Origin: Bacteroidales bacterium | Lineage (GTDB): Bacteria; Bacteroidota; Bacteroidia; Bacteroidales; SMBSF77 | Direction: 5' to 3' | DNA: 10,751 nucleotides | NCBI GenBank assembly: GCA_021106655.1 | Contig: JAIOTT010000217.1 | Location: 1 to 10,751 of the forward strand | Part shown: positions 1 to 6,454 of the stretch, piece by piece | How the letters are laid out: every line of letters starts with the position of its first letter | How positions within the stretch are numbered: position 1 is the stretch's first letter | Made by a program: the position numbers and the translations under genes | The notes under the pieces: model-generated | What the model was told of the DNA's origin: nothing | The model's input: only the letters and a program-made list of their open reading frames with translations | Database searches by the model: none

Positions 1-376
1 GAGGGTCAGGAAAAACTATCCATATCTCACTGACCTCCCCCGCTGTGAAATAATGTTCAATCAATTGTATTTGTGTACGAATAAAGGCAACATTCTTCAT
101 CCCTTCTTCATTGGAAGTTTTTGCTCCCCTCCACATTCTTGCACCTTTAATATCAAGCCCGATAAAATTTATACTTGGATATTTCCGGGCAAGAGTAACG
201 GTGTATTCTCCTTTCCCGCAAGCAAGCTCCAGGATTATTGGATTATCATTCTTAAAAAAAGCCTTAGCCCATTTTCCTTTATATAAAAACCCCTGCATCA
301 ATTCCGGATAGGAGAGTTCGATGAAGTTTGGGAAGGTTTTGGTTTCTTTAAATTGACGTATTTTCTTTTTGCTCAC
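1..376 (-). CDS. trmB: tRNA (guanine-N7-)-methyltransferase, N-terminal part (cut by window edge)
   Basis: This is the first 125 codons of a class I SAM-dependent methyltransferase of the TrmB family, which methylates G46 in the variable loop of tRNA to m7G. The translation shows the SAM-binding motif LELACGKGE at residues 48-57, an acidic loop FIGLDIKGARMWRG at 71-84, and then SEIWIVFPDP at 116-125, typical of TrmB. The frame is open to the window edge, so it is truncated by the window and not broken. The start is GTG at 376: an in-frame TAG lies three codons upstream, and the N-terminus (VSKKKIRQFKETKTFPN) fits homologues that begin close to this point. It lies 136 bp downstream of the SPOR-protein gene on the same strand, across the inverted-repeat element at 415-516, which may separate or modulate the two. 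The family call is firm. The far C-terminus is not visible. Confidence 0.9.
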   Translation of the reverse strand, partial: MSKKKIRQFKETKTFPNFIELSYPELMQGFLYKGKWAKAFFKNDNPIILELACGKGEYTVTLARKYPSINFIGLDIKGARMWRGAKTSNEEGMKNVAFIRTQIQLIEHYFTAGEVSEIWIVFPDP

Positions 377-414
377 GATCTACAATACGATATTTTACCT
401 TTATTTAGCCAGCA

Positions 415-516
415 AATATGATAATGTGATAATATGCTAATTTGTTAATATGCTAATATGCTAATTCAAAGATTCCATTAACACATTAACAAATTAGCAT
501 ATTAGCACATTATTAA
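415..516. repeat. Inverted pair of tandem 8-bp word arrays (consensus NTGNTAAT)
   Basis: Positions 418-465 consist of six consecutive 8-bp words of the form NTGNTAAT: ATGATAAT, GTGATAAT, ATGCTAAT, TTGTTAAT, ATGCTAAT, ATGCTAAT. After a spacer of about 11 bp, 477-508 hold four words in the opposite orientation; read on the minus strand from 508 they are GTGCTAAT, ATGCTAAT, TTGTTAAT, GTGTTAAT. The arms 421-450 and 484-513 are complementary at 28 of 30 positions by hand alignment, so a long AT-rich hairpin can form. The right arm reaches the stop codon of the SPOR gene (513-515). No T-tract follows on either strand, so it is not a classical intrinsic terminator, though it could protect a 3' end or hinder elongation. 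Confidence 0.85.
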
Positions 517-1535
517 TATTTAATAATCCATGCCGAAGCATTCTCCTCCCTCAATATCTTTTTTAAAGCAATGCCAGCATCTTTTCTCTTTTTGTAACTC
601 TCGTAAGATACCATTTGAAGTCCTTTTGTAGTTGTTCCAAATATCTCAGAATTATATCCTTTAGAAATAAGTTTTTTAAGCATTTTCTCCGCATTCTTAA
701 CTGATTTGAAAGAACCTGCCACAATATAAAACCTTTTAGATACAACTTCAGGATTTTCCTGTTCAGGAATCTCTTTTTTATTCTCAGCATCTTCGATAAT
801 TTTTGTTTCCAACGTATCTTCCACATCATCATGAACAATTATGGAGTCTTTTGCCGGGAGGGTATCAATAACCAACTCTTCATTTCCTGTTATTTTTGTT
901 TCAGTACTTTGATCTGGTATTTCTGTAATAGTCTTTGACGAACGGAATACTTCATCCCATTTAGATGAGATTAAATCAAAATTAAAAACACCCAGAATTA
1001 TAATAGCTGCAAGCGAAATAAGGACATAGATTATCCAAGGTTGTTTTTTAGTTTTCTTTTTCTTTGCTGGCTTTGTTATCTTTCTCTGATGAGGTTCTTT
1101 TTTCTTTACTTCAGTCTTTATAGTTTCAGGCACACTGATCTCTTCCATTCCAAAAGCATCGTTCAGATAATTTATTGTTCTGTCAGCCTCGAAGAGGTAT
1201 GTTCCATCAGGTTTTTTTGATAATGTGCCAAGCTTGATAAATTTGAGTTTTTTACCTTCCGATAATTGAGTGTTATATTGTTTAACATATTTTTCCAATT
1301 CTTCTTTTGCAATTTCTTCTTTAATGCCTTCCATTTCAGAAATATGCCTTATCAATATTCCATTATCATCCTTAATTGCAGAGGTAAAAAGTAATTCTTT
1401 TGATGGTGGTTCAAAAGTTTGCTTTGCAGTATGAATTTTTGCAGGAATATACTTAGTAGAAAACACTCCCAGGCCGGGTACAACAACACGGTCAGTAGTG
1501 AATAGAAGGGTGTTTATGTGTTTTGCTAGATCCAA
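513..1535 (-). CDS. Membrane-anchored SPOR-domain protein with HU-CCDC81-like N-terminal domains
   Basis: This 340-residue protein has three parts. Residues 1-130 resemble the paired HU-CCDC81 domains found in Bacteroidota SPOR proteins (start MDLAKHINTLLF, then VVVPGLGVFSTKYIPA). A lysine-rich stretch (145-165) precedes a single transmembrane helix (about 166-188). An acidic, low-complexity linker (190-265) leads to a C-terminal SPOR domain (267-340, RFYIVAGSFKSVKNAEKML) of the type that binds denuded peptidoglycan glycan strands. By inference the N-terminus is cytoplasmic and the SPOR domain periplasmic, suggesting a role at the cell wall or division site. The start codon is TTG: the frame stays open upstream but offers no ATG, and the conserved N-terminus fits starting here. 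It lies 31 bp after kdsB. A short copy of the NTGNTAAT word array sits at 1543-1558, just upstream of the start, and the larger array overlaps its stop. Confidence 0.85.
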   Translation of the reverse strand: MDLAKHINTLLFTTDRVVVPGLGVFSTKYIPAKIHTAKQTFEPPSKELLFTSAIKDDNGILIRHISEMEGIKEEIAKEELEKYVKQYNTQLSEGKKLKFIKLGTLSKKPDGTYLFEADRTINYLNDAFGMEEISVPETIKTEVKKKEPHQRKITKPAKKKKTKKQPWIIYVLISLAAIIILGVFNFDLISSKWDEVFRSSKTITEIPDQSTETKITGNEELVIDTLPAKDSIIVHDDVEDTLETKIIEDAENKKEIPEQENPEVVSKRFYIVAGSFKSVKNAEKMLKKLISKGYNSEIFGTTTKGLQMVSYESYKKRKDAGIALKKILREENASAWIIKY

Positions 1536-1542
1536 AATTAAT

Positions 1543-1558
1543 ATGATAATGTGGTAAT
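1543..1558 (+). repeat. Short copy of the NTGNTAAT 8-bp word array
   Basis: Two adjacent words, ATGATAAT and GTGGTAAT, match the first two words of the element at 418-433 in the same order with one base changed. The core 1540-1555 is identical to 415-430 at 15 of 16 positions. The copy lies between the kdsB stop and the TTG start of the SPOR gene, so that gene is flanked by direct copies of the same sequence. Confidence 0.6.
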
Positions 1559-1566
1559 TATTGGTG

Positions 1567-2310
1567 CTATTTCAATTTTAACAAATCTTCAGGTGTATCG
1601 ATTCCGATGGCTTCGATCTCAGTTATTTTAACTTTTATCTTAAACGCATTTGCTATCCATCTGAGTTGTTCGAGTGATTCGGAAACTTCGAGTGGTGAAG
1701 ATTTTAGCTTGCAAATATTTTGAAGGACATTTCCTCTGTAAGCGTATATGCCGATATGCTTATAATAAGTCTGCACTGAAAGCCATTCCCCTGAGTTTTT
1801 ACCTCTTACAAAAGGCAATGGAGATCGGCTAAAATATATTGCATTACCTAACTGATCAATTATCACCTTCACTACATTCTTATCAAAAAGCTCATCATTA
1901 TTTTTAACTTTCTTGGCCAGAGTAGCAATCTTAACATCCTCATCTAAAAAGCAATCAGCAAGTAAATTTATCTGTTGTTGCTGGATAAAAGGTTCATCGC
2001 CCTGAATATTTATAATTACATCAGATATTTCAATTTCCCCATTTTCGATCAATTTCCCGCTCACTTCATTACAACGTTCTGTTCCACTCCGGTGTTGATC
2101 AGAAGTCATCATCACTTCTCCTCCAAATCCCTGAACATTTTCAGCAATTCTATCATCATCAGTTGCAACAATAACCCTTGAAAACACCTTGCATATAGAT
2201 GCTTGGTCATAAACATGATTTATCATTGTCTTCCCCTTGATCATGGTAAGAGGCTTCCCCGGAAATCGGGTTGAAGCATAACGAGCTGGGATAATACCAA
2301 TAAACTTCAT
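1567..2310 (-). CDS. kdsB: 3-deoxy-manno-octulosonate cytidylyltransferase (CMP-Kdo synthetase)
   Basis: KdsB activates Kdo with CTP to CMP-Kdo, the donor used to attach Kdo to lipid A in LPS synthesis; it acts in the cytoplasm. The 247-residue product matches the usual family length. Visible motifs are the nucleotide-binding loop PARYASTRFPGKPL (8-21), VATDDDRI (48-55), MTSDQHRSGTERC (68-80) and the metal-binding NIQGDEPF (101-108), with the conserved SLEQLRWIANAFKI near the C-terminus. I chose the ATG at 2310 because homologues start at MKFIGIIPARY. An ATG four codons earlier (2322) is also possible, and no ribosome-binding site favours either. It sits between the deoxynucleoside kinase (70 bp upstream) and the SPOR gene (31 bp downstream) on the same strand. 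Together with lptG in this window it shows that the host builds Kdo-containing LPS. Confidence 0.95.
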   Translation of the reverse strand: MKFIGIIPARYASTRFPGKPLTMIKGKTMINHVYDQASICKVFSRVIVATDDDRIAENVQGFGGEVMMTSDQHRSGTERCNEVSGKLIENGEIEISDVIINIQGDEPFIQQQQINLLADCFLDEDVKIATLAKKVKNNDELFDKNVVKVIIDQLGNAIYFSRSPLPFVRGKNSGEWLSVQTYYKHIGIYAYRGNVLQNICKLKSSPLEVSESLEQLRWIANAFKIKVKITEIEAIGIDTPEDLLKLK

Positions 2311-2350
2311 ATGTAAAGTCATTAGGAATTTTACAAATCAATCTTTAAAA

Positions 2351-2390
2351 TTGCTCTAATTGTTCTAAATAAATTAGAAATTAGAACAAT
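2351..2390. repeat. Short inverted repeat with doubled 9-bp word at the kinase gene end
   Basis: TTGCTCTAA (2351-2359) and TTGTTCTAA (2360-2368) are tandem 9-bp words. The inverse TTAGAACAAT at 2381-2390 is a perfect 10-bp complement of 2359-2368, with a 12-nt loop. The right arm contains the TAA stop codon of the deoxynucleoside kinase gene (2381-2383). On the minus strand only a short T-run follows, so it is at best a weak terminator. It may be a smaller relative of the word-array elements elsewhere in the window. Confidence 0.55.
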
Positions 2391-2995
2391 CCATGAATCT
2401 CGGCATTAATTTTATCGATTATCTTGCCCAGATCTTCAGGATTATCTGTAAAATTCAGGTTATCAACATCAAGGCTTAGAAATTTACCTTCTTTATATTC
2501 CGATATCCATGCTTCATATCTTTCATTAAGGCTTTTAAGATAATCAAGTCTTATTGAATTCTCATATTCCCGGCCACGTTTTTGAATTTGATTAACCAGT
2601 GTGGGAACACTTGCCCTCAAGTAAATTAAGAGATCCGGGGCAGTAATAAAAGAATTCATCAGTTCAAACAAAGAGAAATAGTTATCAAAATCCCGTGTAG
2701 TCATAAGATTCATTGAATGCAGGTTAGGTGCAAAAATATATGCATCTTCATATATAGTCCTATCTTGTATAACCGCTTTTCCGCTTTTACGAATATCAAC
2801 AATTTGCCTGAAACGGCTATTTAGAAAGTAAATCTGTAAATTAAACGACCAACGTTGCATATCCTCATAAAAGCTATTCAGATATGGGTTTGTATCAACA
2901 TCTTCATAATGAGCTTTCCATTTAAAATGTTTCGCTAACAGTCCTGTCAGAGTTGTTTTGCCTGAGCCGATATTTCCCGCAATTGCTATATGCAT
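2381..2995 (-). CDS. Deoxynucleoside kinase (dNK/dGK family)
   Basis: The 204-residue protein is a P-loop kinase of the deoxynucleoside kinase family, which transfers phosphate to deoxynucleosides in the salvage pathway. The Walker A loop GNIGSGKTT spans residues 7-15. The substrate-site motif QDRTIYEDA (77-85) corresponds to the ERS/DRS motif with its catalytic acidic residue nearby. The LID-type arginines KRGREYENSI lie at 139-148. Length is normal for the family. The preferred nucleoside (dA, dG, dC or dT) cannot be told from the sequence by eye. It starts at the ATG at 2995, the first codon of the P-loop strand (MHIAIAGNIG), which fits the family well. Upstream, about 70 bp with a hairpin separate it from the gene of unknown function; kdsB follows 70 bp downstream. 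Confidence 0.9.
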   Translation of the reverse strand: MHIAIAGNIGSGKTTLTGLLAKHFKWKAHYEDVDTNPYLNSFYEDMQRWSFNLQIYFLNSRFRQIVDIRKSGKAVIQDRTIYEDAYIFAPNLHSMNLMTTRDFDNYFSLFELMNSFITAPDLLIYLRASVPTLVNQIQKRGREYENSIRLDYLKSLNERYEAWISEYKEGKFLSLDVDNLNFTDNPEDLGKIIDKINAEIHGLF

Positions 2996-3032
2996 ATTCT
3001 CATTATTTAATTGGTTACTTAATTTAAATTAG

Positions 3033-3061
3033 AAATCCACCTTCTTAGATGGTGGTTTTTT
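3033..3061. terminator. Hairpin with T6 on the plus strand, between the unknown gene and the kinase
   Basis: CCACC (3037-3041) and GGTGG (3051-3055) form a 5-bp GC-containing stem with a 9-nt loop, extended by AAA (3033-3035) against TTT (3057-3059) across one mismatch. A run of six T follows on the plus strand (3056-3061). On the minus strand, where the flanking genes lie, the stem is preceded by the A-run and followed by a weaker ATTTCTAATTT tail. It starts a few bases after the stop of the unknown gene, so it may be a bidirectional terminator or a partial attenuator. The best-formed terminator points against the genes. Confidence 0.5.
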
Positions 3062-3066
3062 ACATT

Positions 3067-3888
3067 TTACTGATCAAGATCTACTGCATAAATATTAATT
3101 CCACTTTCACTCAACAAAAATAATCGTTTTGGATGAAAACTATATTTTAAATTTAAACAAATTGGATCATCTTCCGGTAGACTAATTAATGTTTCATTTG
3201 AAGTTATTAGATTATAGATTCTCATATCCGTATCAGAAGAACTGATAATATTATTTCCTTCAAGTTGCAAATTTTCCAGATTCTTCAATGGAATTATTTT
3301 ATTATATGTTCCATACATATCGAACATTATTATTCCAACATCAGGGTCATTTAAGTATACCACATTATCCTTTTCAATAAGAAAGTTTGGGTTTAATTCA
3401 TTTTTAATAATACTACTGATATCACCACTTCTGTGAGATATGACCATATCCTTCCCAACTCTGAGGAGTTCAAGGTTCTGAGGCATATATACCCAAAATC
3501 CGCTATTATATGAAGAGCATGCTAATGTTGAAAGCTCCAGACCAAGGGTTTCGAGCAAGATAGCTTCAGCGGATTCACTTAAAAAATTATCCAGGAAAAC
3601 AATCTGCGAGAAATCTCTGTAATAGACAAGTATTTTAAAGGGATCGCCTGCATCAACAAAACTTATGTTGCCGTTAAACAAGTTGGAGTACGTACATAAA
3701 AGCCGGCCATTAATGTCAAATTTTGTAAGTTGCTCATCATTAACAAGAAACAAACCACCTAATTCATCAACAGTTATAAAATTCCCTTTATTATTTATAT
3801 GTTTCAGTAGGCTGTAGTCAGACTCCGGCTTATTTCCCTGAAAAAGAAACAAAACAATAAGAGGCAATATTTTAATAATTCCGGTCAT
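3067..3888 (-). CDS. Exported protein of unknown function, probable beta-propeller
   Basis: I do not recognise this 273-residue protein. It begins with a short positive patch and a hydrophobic stretch (MTGIIKILPLIVLFLFQG), which looks like a Sec signal peptide without a lipobox cysteine, suggesting a periplasmic location. The rest is a series of short beta-rich segments separated by turns, such as FITVDELGGLFLVNDEQLTK, FKILVYYRDFSQIVFLDN, VVYLNDPDVGIIMFDMYG and RLFLLSESGINIYAVD. This spacing is what a six-bladed beta-propeller shows. No catalytic motif is visible. It starts 17 bp after the GH3 gene on the same strand and is probably cotranscribed with it, with the deoxynucleoside kinase following beyond a hairpin. 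A scaffold or binding role would be inference only. Confidence 0.7.
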   Translation of the reverse strand: MTGIIKILPLIVLFLFQGNKPESDYSLLKHINNKGNFITVDELGGLFLVNDEQLTKFDINGRLLCTYSNLFNGNISFVDAGDPFKILVYYRDFSQIVFLDNFLSESAEAILLETLGLELSTLACSSYNSGFWVYMPQNLELLRVGKDMVISHRSGDISSIIKNELNPNFLIEKDNVVYLNDPDVGIIMFDMYGTYNKIIPLKNLENLQLEGNNIISSSDTDMRIYNLITSNETLISLPEDDPICLNLKYSFHPKRLFLLSESGINIYAVDLDQ

Positions 3889-3905
3889 TGAGGCTATTAA
3901 TAATG

Positions 3906-5426
3906 TTAGTGAAAATGTTCCAAACTCAGAATATCATCAACATATTTCCTGTCATTTGAAAGCCTTGGCACTTTATGTTGACCACCAAGTTTTCCTTTAT
4001 TTTTCATCCATTTATAGAAAGTTCCCGGTGATACTGGCCTAACGATAGGGTCACGTAAAACCATATTACGATGTCTTTTAGCTTCATAATCTGAGTTGGC
4101 TGATTGAAGTGCTTTATCAAAAACCTTAATAAAATAATTCAAATCCTCTGGTGGAGTTTCAAATTCGATAAGCCACTCATGTGCTGCATTGTTATTATTA
4201 CTGAAGTATACCGGTCCGGCGGAATATTCATTAACAACTGATTGTGTTTTTTTGCATGCAGTTGCAAGGGCTTTCTCAGCATTATCAATTATAAGCTCTT
4301 CACCTACAATATTTATGAAGTTCTTAGTCCTGCCGGTAATTTTTATCCTATAAGGATTGAGCGATGTAAAAATAATTGTATCACCAATTACGTAACGCCA
4401 TAAGCCGGCATTTGTTGAAATAACTATTGCATAATTAATTCCAGTCTTTACTTCATCCAGGCTTATTGCAACAGGGTACTCTTTGTTCACCTGATCCATA
4501 GGGAGAAATTCATAAAAGATCCCATAGTCAAGCATAAGTAAAAATTCTTCTTTATCACTTCTGTCCTGAATTCCAAAAAATCCTTCTGATGCATTATATG
4601 TATCCATATAATTCATATTATCATCAGGGATTAGGCGTTTATATTGCTCACGATAAGGGCCAAAATTTACTCCTCCATGGAAAAAGACTTCCAGGTTCGG
4701 CCAGATTTCTTTCAAATTTGATTTACCGGATAATTCAAGTATTTTTTTTATCAGCAATAATGACCATGAAGGCACTCCGGAAATGCTTGTTACATTATGC
4801 TTCATGGTAACCTGAGCCATTTTCTTTATTTTACTCTCCCACTCATCCATAAGAGCAATAGAAACATTTGGTGTTCTTCGATATTCAGCCCAGAACGGCA
4901 AATTGTGTATCATAATAGCAGAAAGGTCACCTACATAATACTCTTTGTTATTTACTTCAGTTATTTTATGGCTGCCTCCCATTGTAAGGCTCAGGCCATC
5001 GAACAGATAAGTGTTGGGGTTATTATTGCAATATATTGATAACAGATCTTTGCCTCCTTTGTAATGACATTCTTCAAGCGCTTCGATGCTTACAGGAATG
5101 AACTTACTTTTGTCGCTTGTAGTTCCTGAGGATTTGGCAAAAAATTTAATGTCGGTAGGCCACAATATATTTTTATCACCACTCTGCATACGATCAATAT
5201 AAGGCTTAATTGAATCATAATCATTAACCGGCACCCTTTCTCTGAATTGCTCAAGATTTGTGATACTCCTGTAATCATATTTCCTACCCCATTCAGTATC
5301 CTTTGCAACTGACAAAAGTTTTTTAAACCACTCCGATTGTACTTCGTGAGGATATTTCATAAAGAGTTCAATCTGGTGAACCCTTTTCTTCATTAACCAG
5401 GAAAGCACAGAATTAATTAAGGCCAT
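3906..5426 (-). CDS. GH3-family acyl-adenylating enzyme
   Basis: The 506-residue product belongs to the GH3 family, named from plant enzymes that adenylate a carboxylic acid and join it to an amino acid. In databases the bacterial members usually carry the label 'GH3 auxin-responsive promoter'. Visible motifs are the ATP phosphate loop FAKSSGTTSDKSKFIP (96-111), the acyl/adenylate site TYNASEGFFG (276-285), the ATP ribose-binding aspartate region RYVIGDTI (344-351), the hinge ITGRTKNFINIVGEE (364-377), and a C-terminal KLGGQHKVPRL segment (479-489) in the mobile domain. Length and motif order are complete, so it appears active. The acid and the amine it joins are unknown. It is the first gene of the leftward cluster, with a possible promoter at 5471-5478 and about 40 nt of leader. 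The exported unknown gene follows after 17 bp, so the two may share a pathway. Confidence 0.88.
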   Translation of the reverse strand: MALINSVLSWLMKKRVHQIELFMKYPHEVQSEWFKKLLSVAKDTEWGRKYDYRSITNLEQFRERVPVNDYDSIKPYIDRMQSGDKNILWPTDIKFFAKSSGTTSDKSKFIPVSIEALEECHYKGGKDLLSIYCNNNPNTYLFDGLSLTMGGSHKITEVNNKEYYVGDLSAIMIHNLPFWAEYRRTPNVSIALMDEWESKIKKMAQVTMKHNVTSISGVPSWSLLLIKKILELSGKSNLKEIWPNLEVFFHGGVNFGPYREQYKRLIPDDNMNYMDTYNASEGFFGIQDRSDKEEFLLMLDYGIFYEFLPMDQVNKEYPVAISLDEVKTGINYAIVISTNAGLWRYVIGDTIIFTSLNPYRIKITGRTKNFINIVGEELIIDNAEKALATACKKTQSVVNEYSAGPVYFSNNNNAAHEWLIEFETPPEDLNYFIKVFDKALQSANSDYEAKRHRNMVLRDPIVRPVSPGTFYKWMKNKGKLGGQHKVPRLSNDRKYVDDILSLEHFH

Positions 5427-5470
5427 AAATGTTTATAATTTCTAACAGGAAAATACACTGTTTCCATGCC

Positions 5471-5478
5471 CAAAAATA
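5471..5478 (-). promoter_or_regulatory. Possible -7 promoter element for the GH3 gene
   Basis: Read on the minus strand this is TATTTTTG, a full match to the Bacteroidota -7 consensus TAnnTTTG, and lies about 45 bp upstream of the GH3 start codon. I see no convincing TTTG at -33. In AT-rich DNA this motif is easily met by chance. Confidence 0.4.
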
Positions 5479-5503
5479 ATATAAAAATTTAAACCAGCAT
5501 CTT

Positions 5504-5590
5504 TCAATTGTCCAATTGTTCGATTGTTTGTTGAGTCCGGCCTAAAAAGCTACAAAATAACAATAAAACAATGGAGCAATGAAACAATGA
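5504..5590. repeat. Inverted pair of tandem 8-bp word arrays (consensus NNATTGTT)
   Basis: The left arm has three 8-bp words, CAATTGTC, CAATTGTT and CGATTGTT (5505-5528). The right arm, read on the minus strand from 5590 down to 5559, has four: TCATTGTT, TCATTGCT, CCATTGTT, TTATTGTT. About 30 bp of unrelated sequence lies between. The architecture (tandem octamers, spacer, inverted tandem octamers) is that of the 415-516 element, but the word differs. It lies between the divergent GH3 and ispE promoters. Confidence 0.75.
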
Positions 5591-5608
5591 CATTCTATTC
5601 CAATTATC

Positions 5609-5616
5609 TATCTTTG
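5609..5616 (+). promoter_or_regulatory. Probable -7 promoter element for ispE
   Basis: TATCTTTG matches the Bacteroidota -7 consensus TAnnTTTG and ends 13 bp before the ispE ATG. With usual spacing, transcription would begin within about 10 nt of the start codon, so the mRNA would be almost leaderless. No clear -33 TTTG is seen; the expected position falls at the end of the inverted-repeat element. Confidence 0.5.
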
Positions 5617-5629
5617 TAAAAAAATAAAA

Positions 5630-6454
5630 ATGATAAGTTTTCCTAATGCAAAAATAAACCTGGGTTTGCAAATTACAGGCAAACGTGATGATGGTTTTCA
5701 TAACATTGAGACAGTGTTTTATCCGATTAAATTAAGTGATGCACTTGAAATAATTATTGCTACAGATAAGAGCTTTCAGTTCCAAAATAGCGGATTGATA
5801 ATTCCCGGAGATCCTGATAAAAACTTATGTGTTGATGCCTATAATTTACTTGCAGCAGATTTCAAAATACCAGCTGTTAAGATATCTTTGCATAAAAAAA
5901 TTCCAACTGGTGCAGGCTTAGGAGGAGGTTCTTCTGATGCAGCTCATACTCTTATCCTATTAGATAAAATTTTCAGTTTAGGATTAGGTCAGGAGGAATT
6001 GAAAAATTACGCAAGGAAATTGGGCAGCGATTGTGCTTTCTTTATTGAAAACAGTCCATGTTATGCTTATGGGAGAGGTGATCAGTTTGAGCCACTTGAA
6101 ATAAACACCAGGGGATATTACATTGCAATTGTGAAACCTGATTTCAGTATCGGAACACAGGAAGCATATTCAGAGATAAAAGTATCCCGGGCTAATTCAA
6201 CCATTAAGTCGATTGTAACTCAAAGCATAAACACCTGGAGAACAAACCTCTGCAATGAATTTGAATCTTCGATTTTTAATAAATATCCTGAATTAGATAA
6301 GATTAAGAAGAAGCTATATGAGCATGGTGCTGTATATGCTTCTATGAGTGGAAGCGGATCTGCTGTTTATGGTATATTTAAGGGAAAGCCTTCTACGATG
6401 GAATTTTCACCATCGTATTTTTATTGGGATGAAGTTTCTGGTTTGGATAATTGA
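5630..6454 (+). CDS. ispE: 4-diphosphocytidyl-2-C-methyl-D-erythritol kinase
   Basis: IspE phosphorylates the 2-hydroxyl of CDP-methylerythritol with ATP in the MEP route to isoprenoid precursors. The 274-residue GHMP kinase shows the N-terminal PNAKINLGLQI (5-15) with the catalytic lysine at 8, GFHNIETVF (22-30), the phosphate loop PTGAGLGGGSSDAA (92-105), the catalytic aspartate in LGSDCAFF (131-138; D134), and the C-terminal MSGSGSAVYGIF (239-250). Length is normal for Bacteroidota IspE, which are slightly shorter than the E. coli enzyme. The ATG at 5630 starts at the conserved MISFPNAKINL. It stands alone on the plus strand, diverging from the GH3 gene and converging on lptG, whose stop lies 31 bp past its own. 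Its TGA stop (6452-6454) overlaps the first heptamer of the tandem repeat at 6453-6480. Confidence 0.95.
   Translation: MISFPNAKINLGLQITGKRDDGFHNIETVFYPIKLSDALEIIIATDKSFQFQNSGLIIPGDPDKNLCVDAYNLLAADFKIPAVKISLHKKIPTGAGLGGGSSDAAHTLILLDKIFSLGLGQEELKNYARKLGSDCAFFIENSPCYAYGRGDQFEPLEINTRGYYIAIVKPDFSIGTQEAYSEIKVSRANSTIKSIVTQSINTWRTNLCNEFESSIFNKYPELDKIKKKLYEHGAVYASMSGSGSAVYGIFKGKPSTMEFSPSYFYWDEVSGLDN

Noticed and set aside
61..90. Apparent frameshift in trmB near codon 100
   Set aside because: It came from a first misreading. Re-reading the bases gives the continuous RTQIQLIEHYFTAGE frame with no stop.
53..311. Two plus-strand open frames over the left end
   Set aside because: They are antisense to trmB, whose reading frame is conserved and continuous; their translations resemble no protein.
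415..516. CRISPR array or integron-type attachment site
   Set aside because: Units are 8 bp with no unique spacers between them, and no cas, integrase or transposase gene is nearby.
5504..5701. Minus-strand frame of 65 codons across the GH3-ispE gap
   Set aside because: It runs antisense over the start of ispE and through the repeat arms, and its composition is that of translated repeat and antisense sequence.
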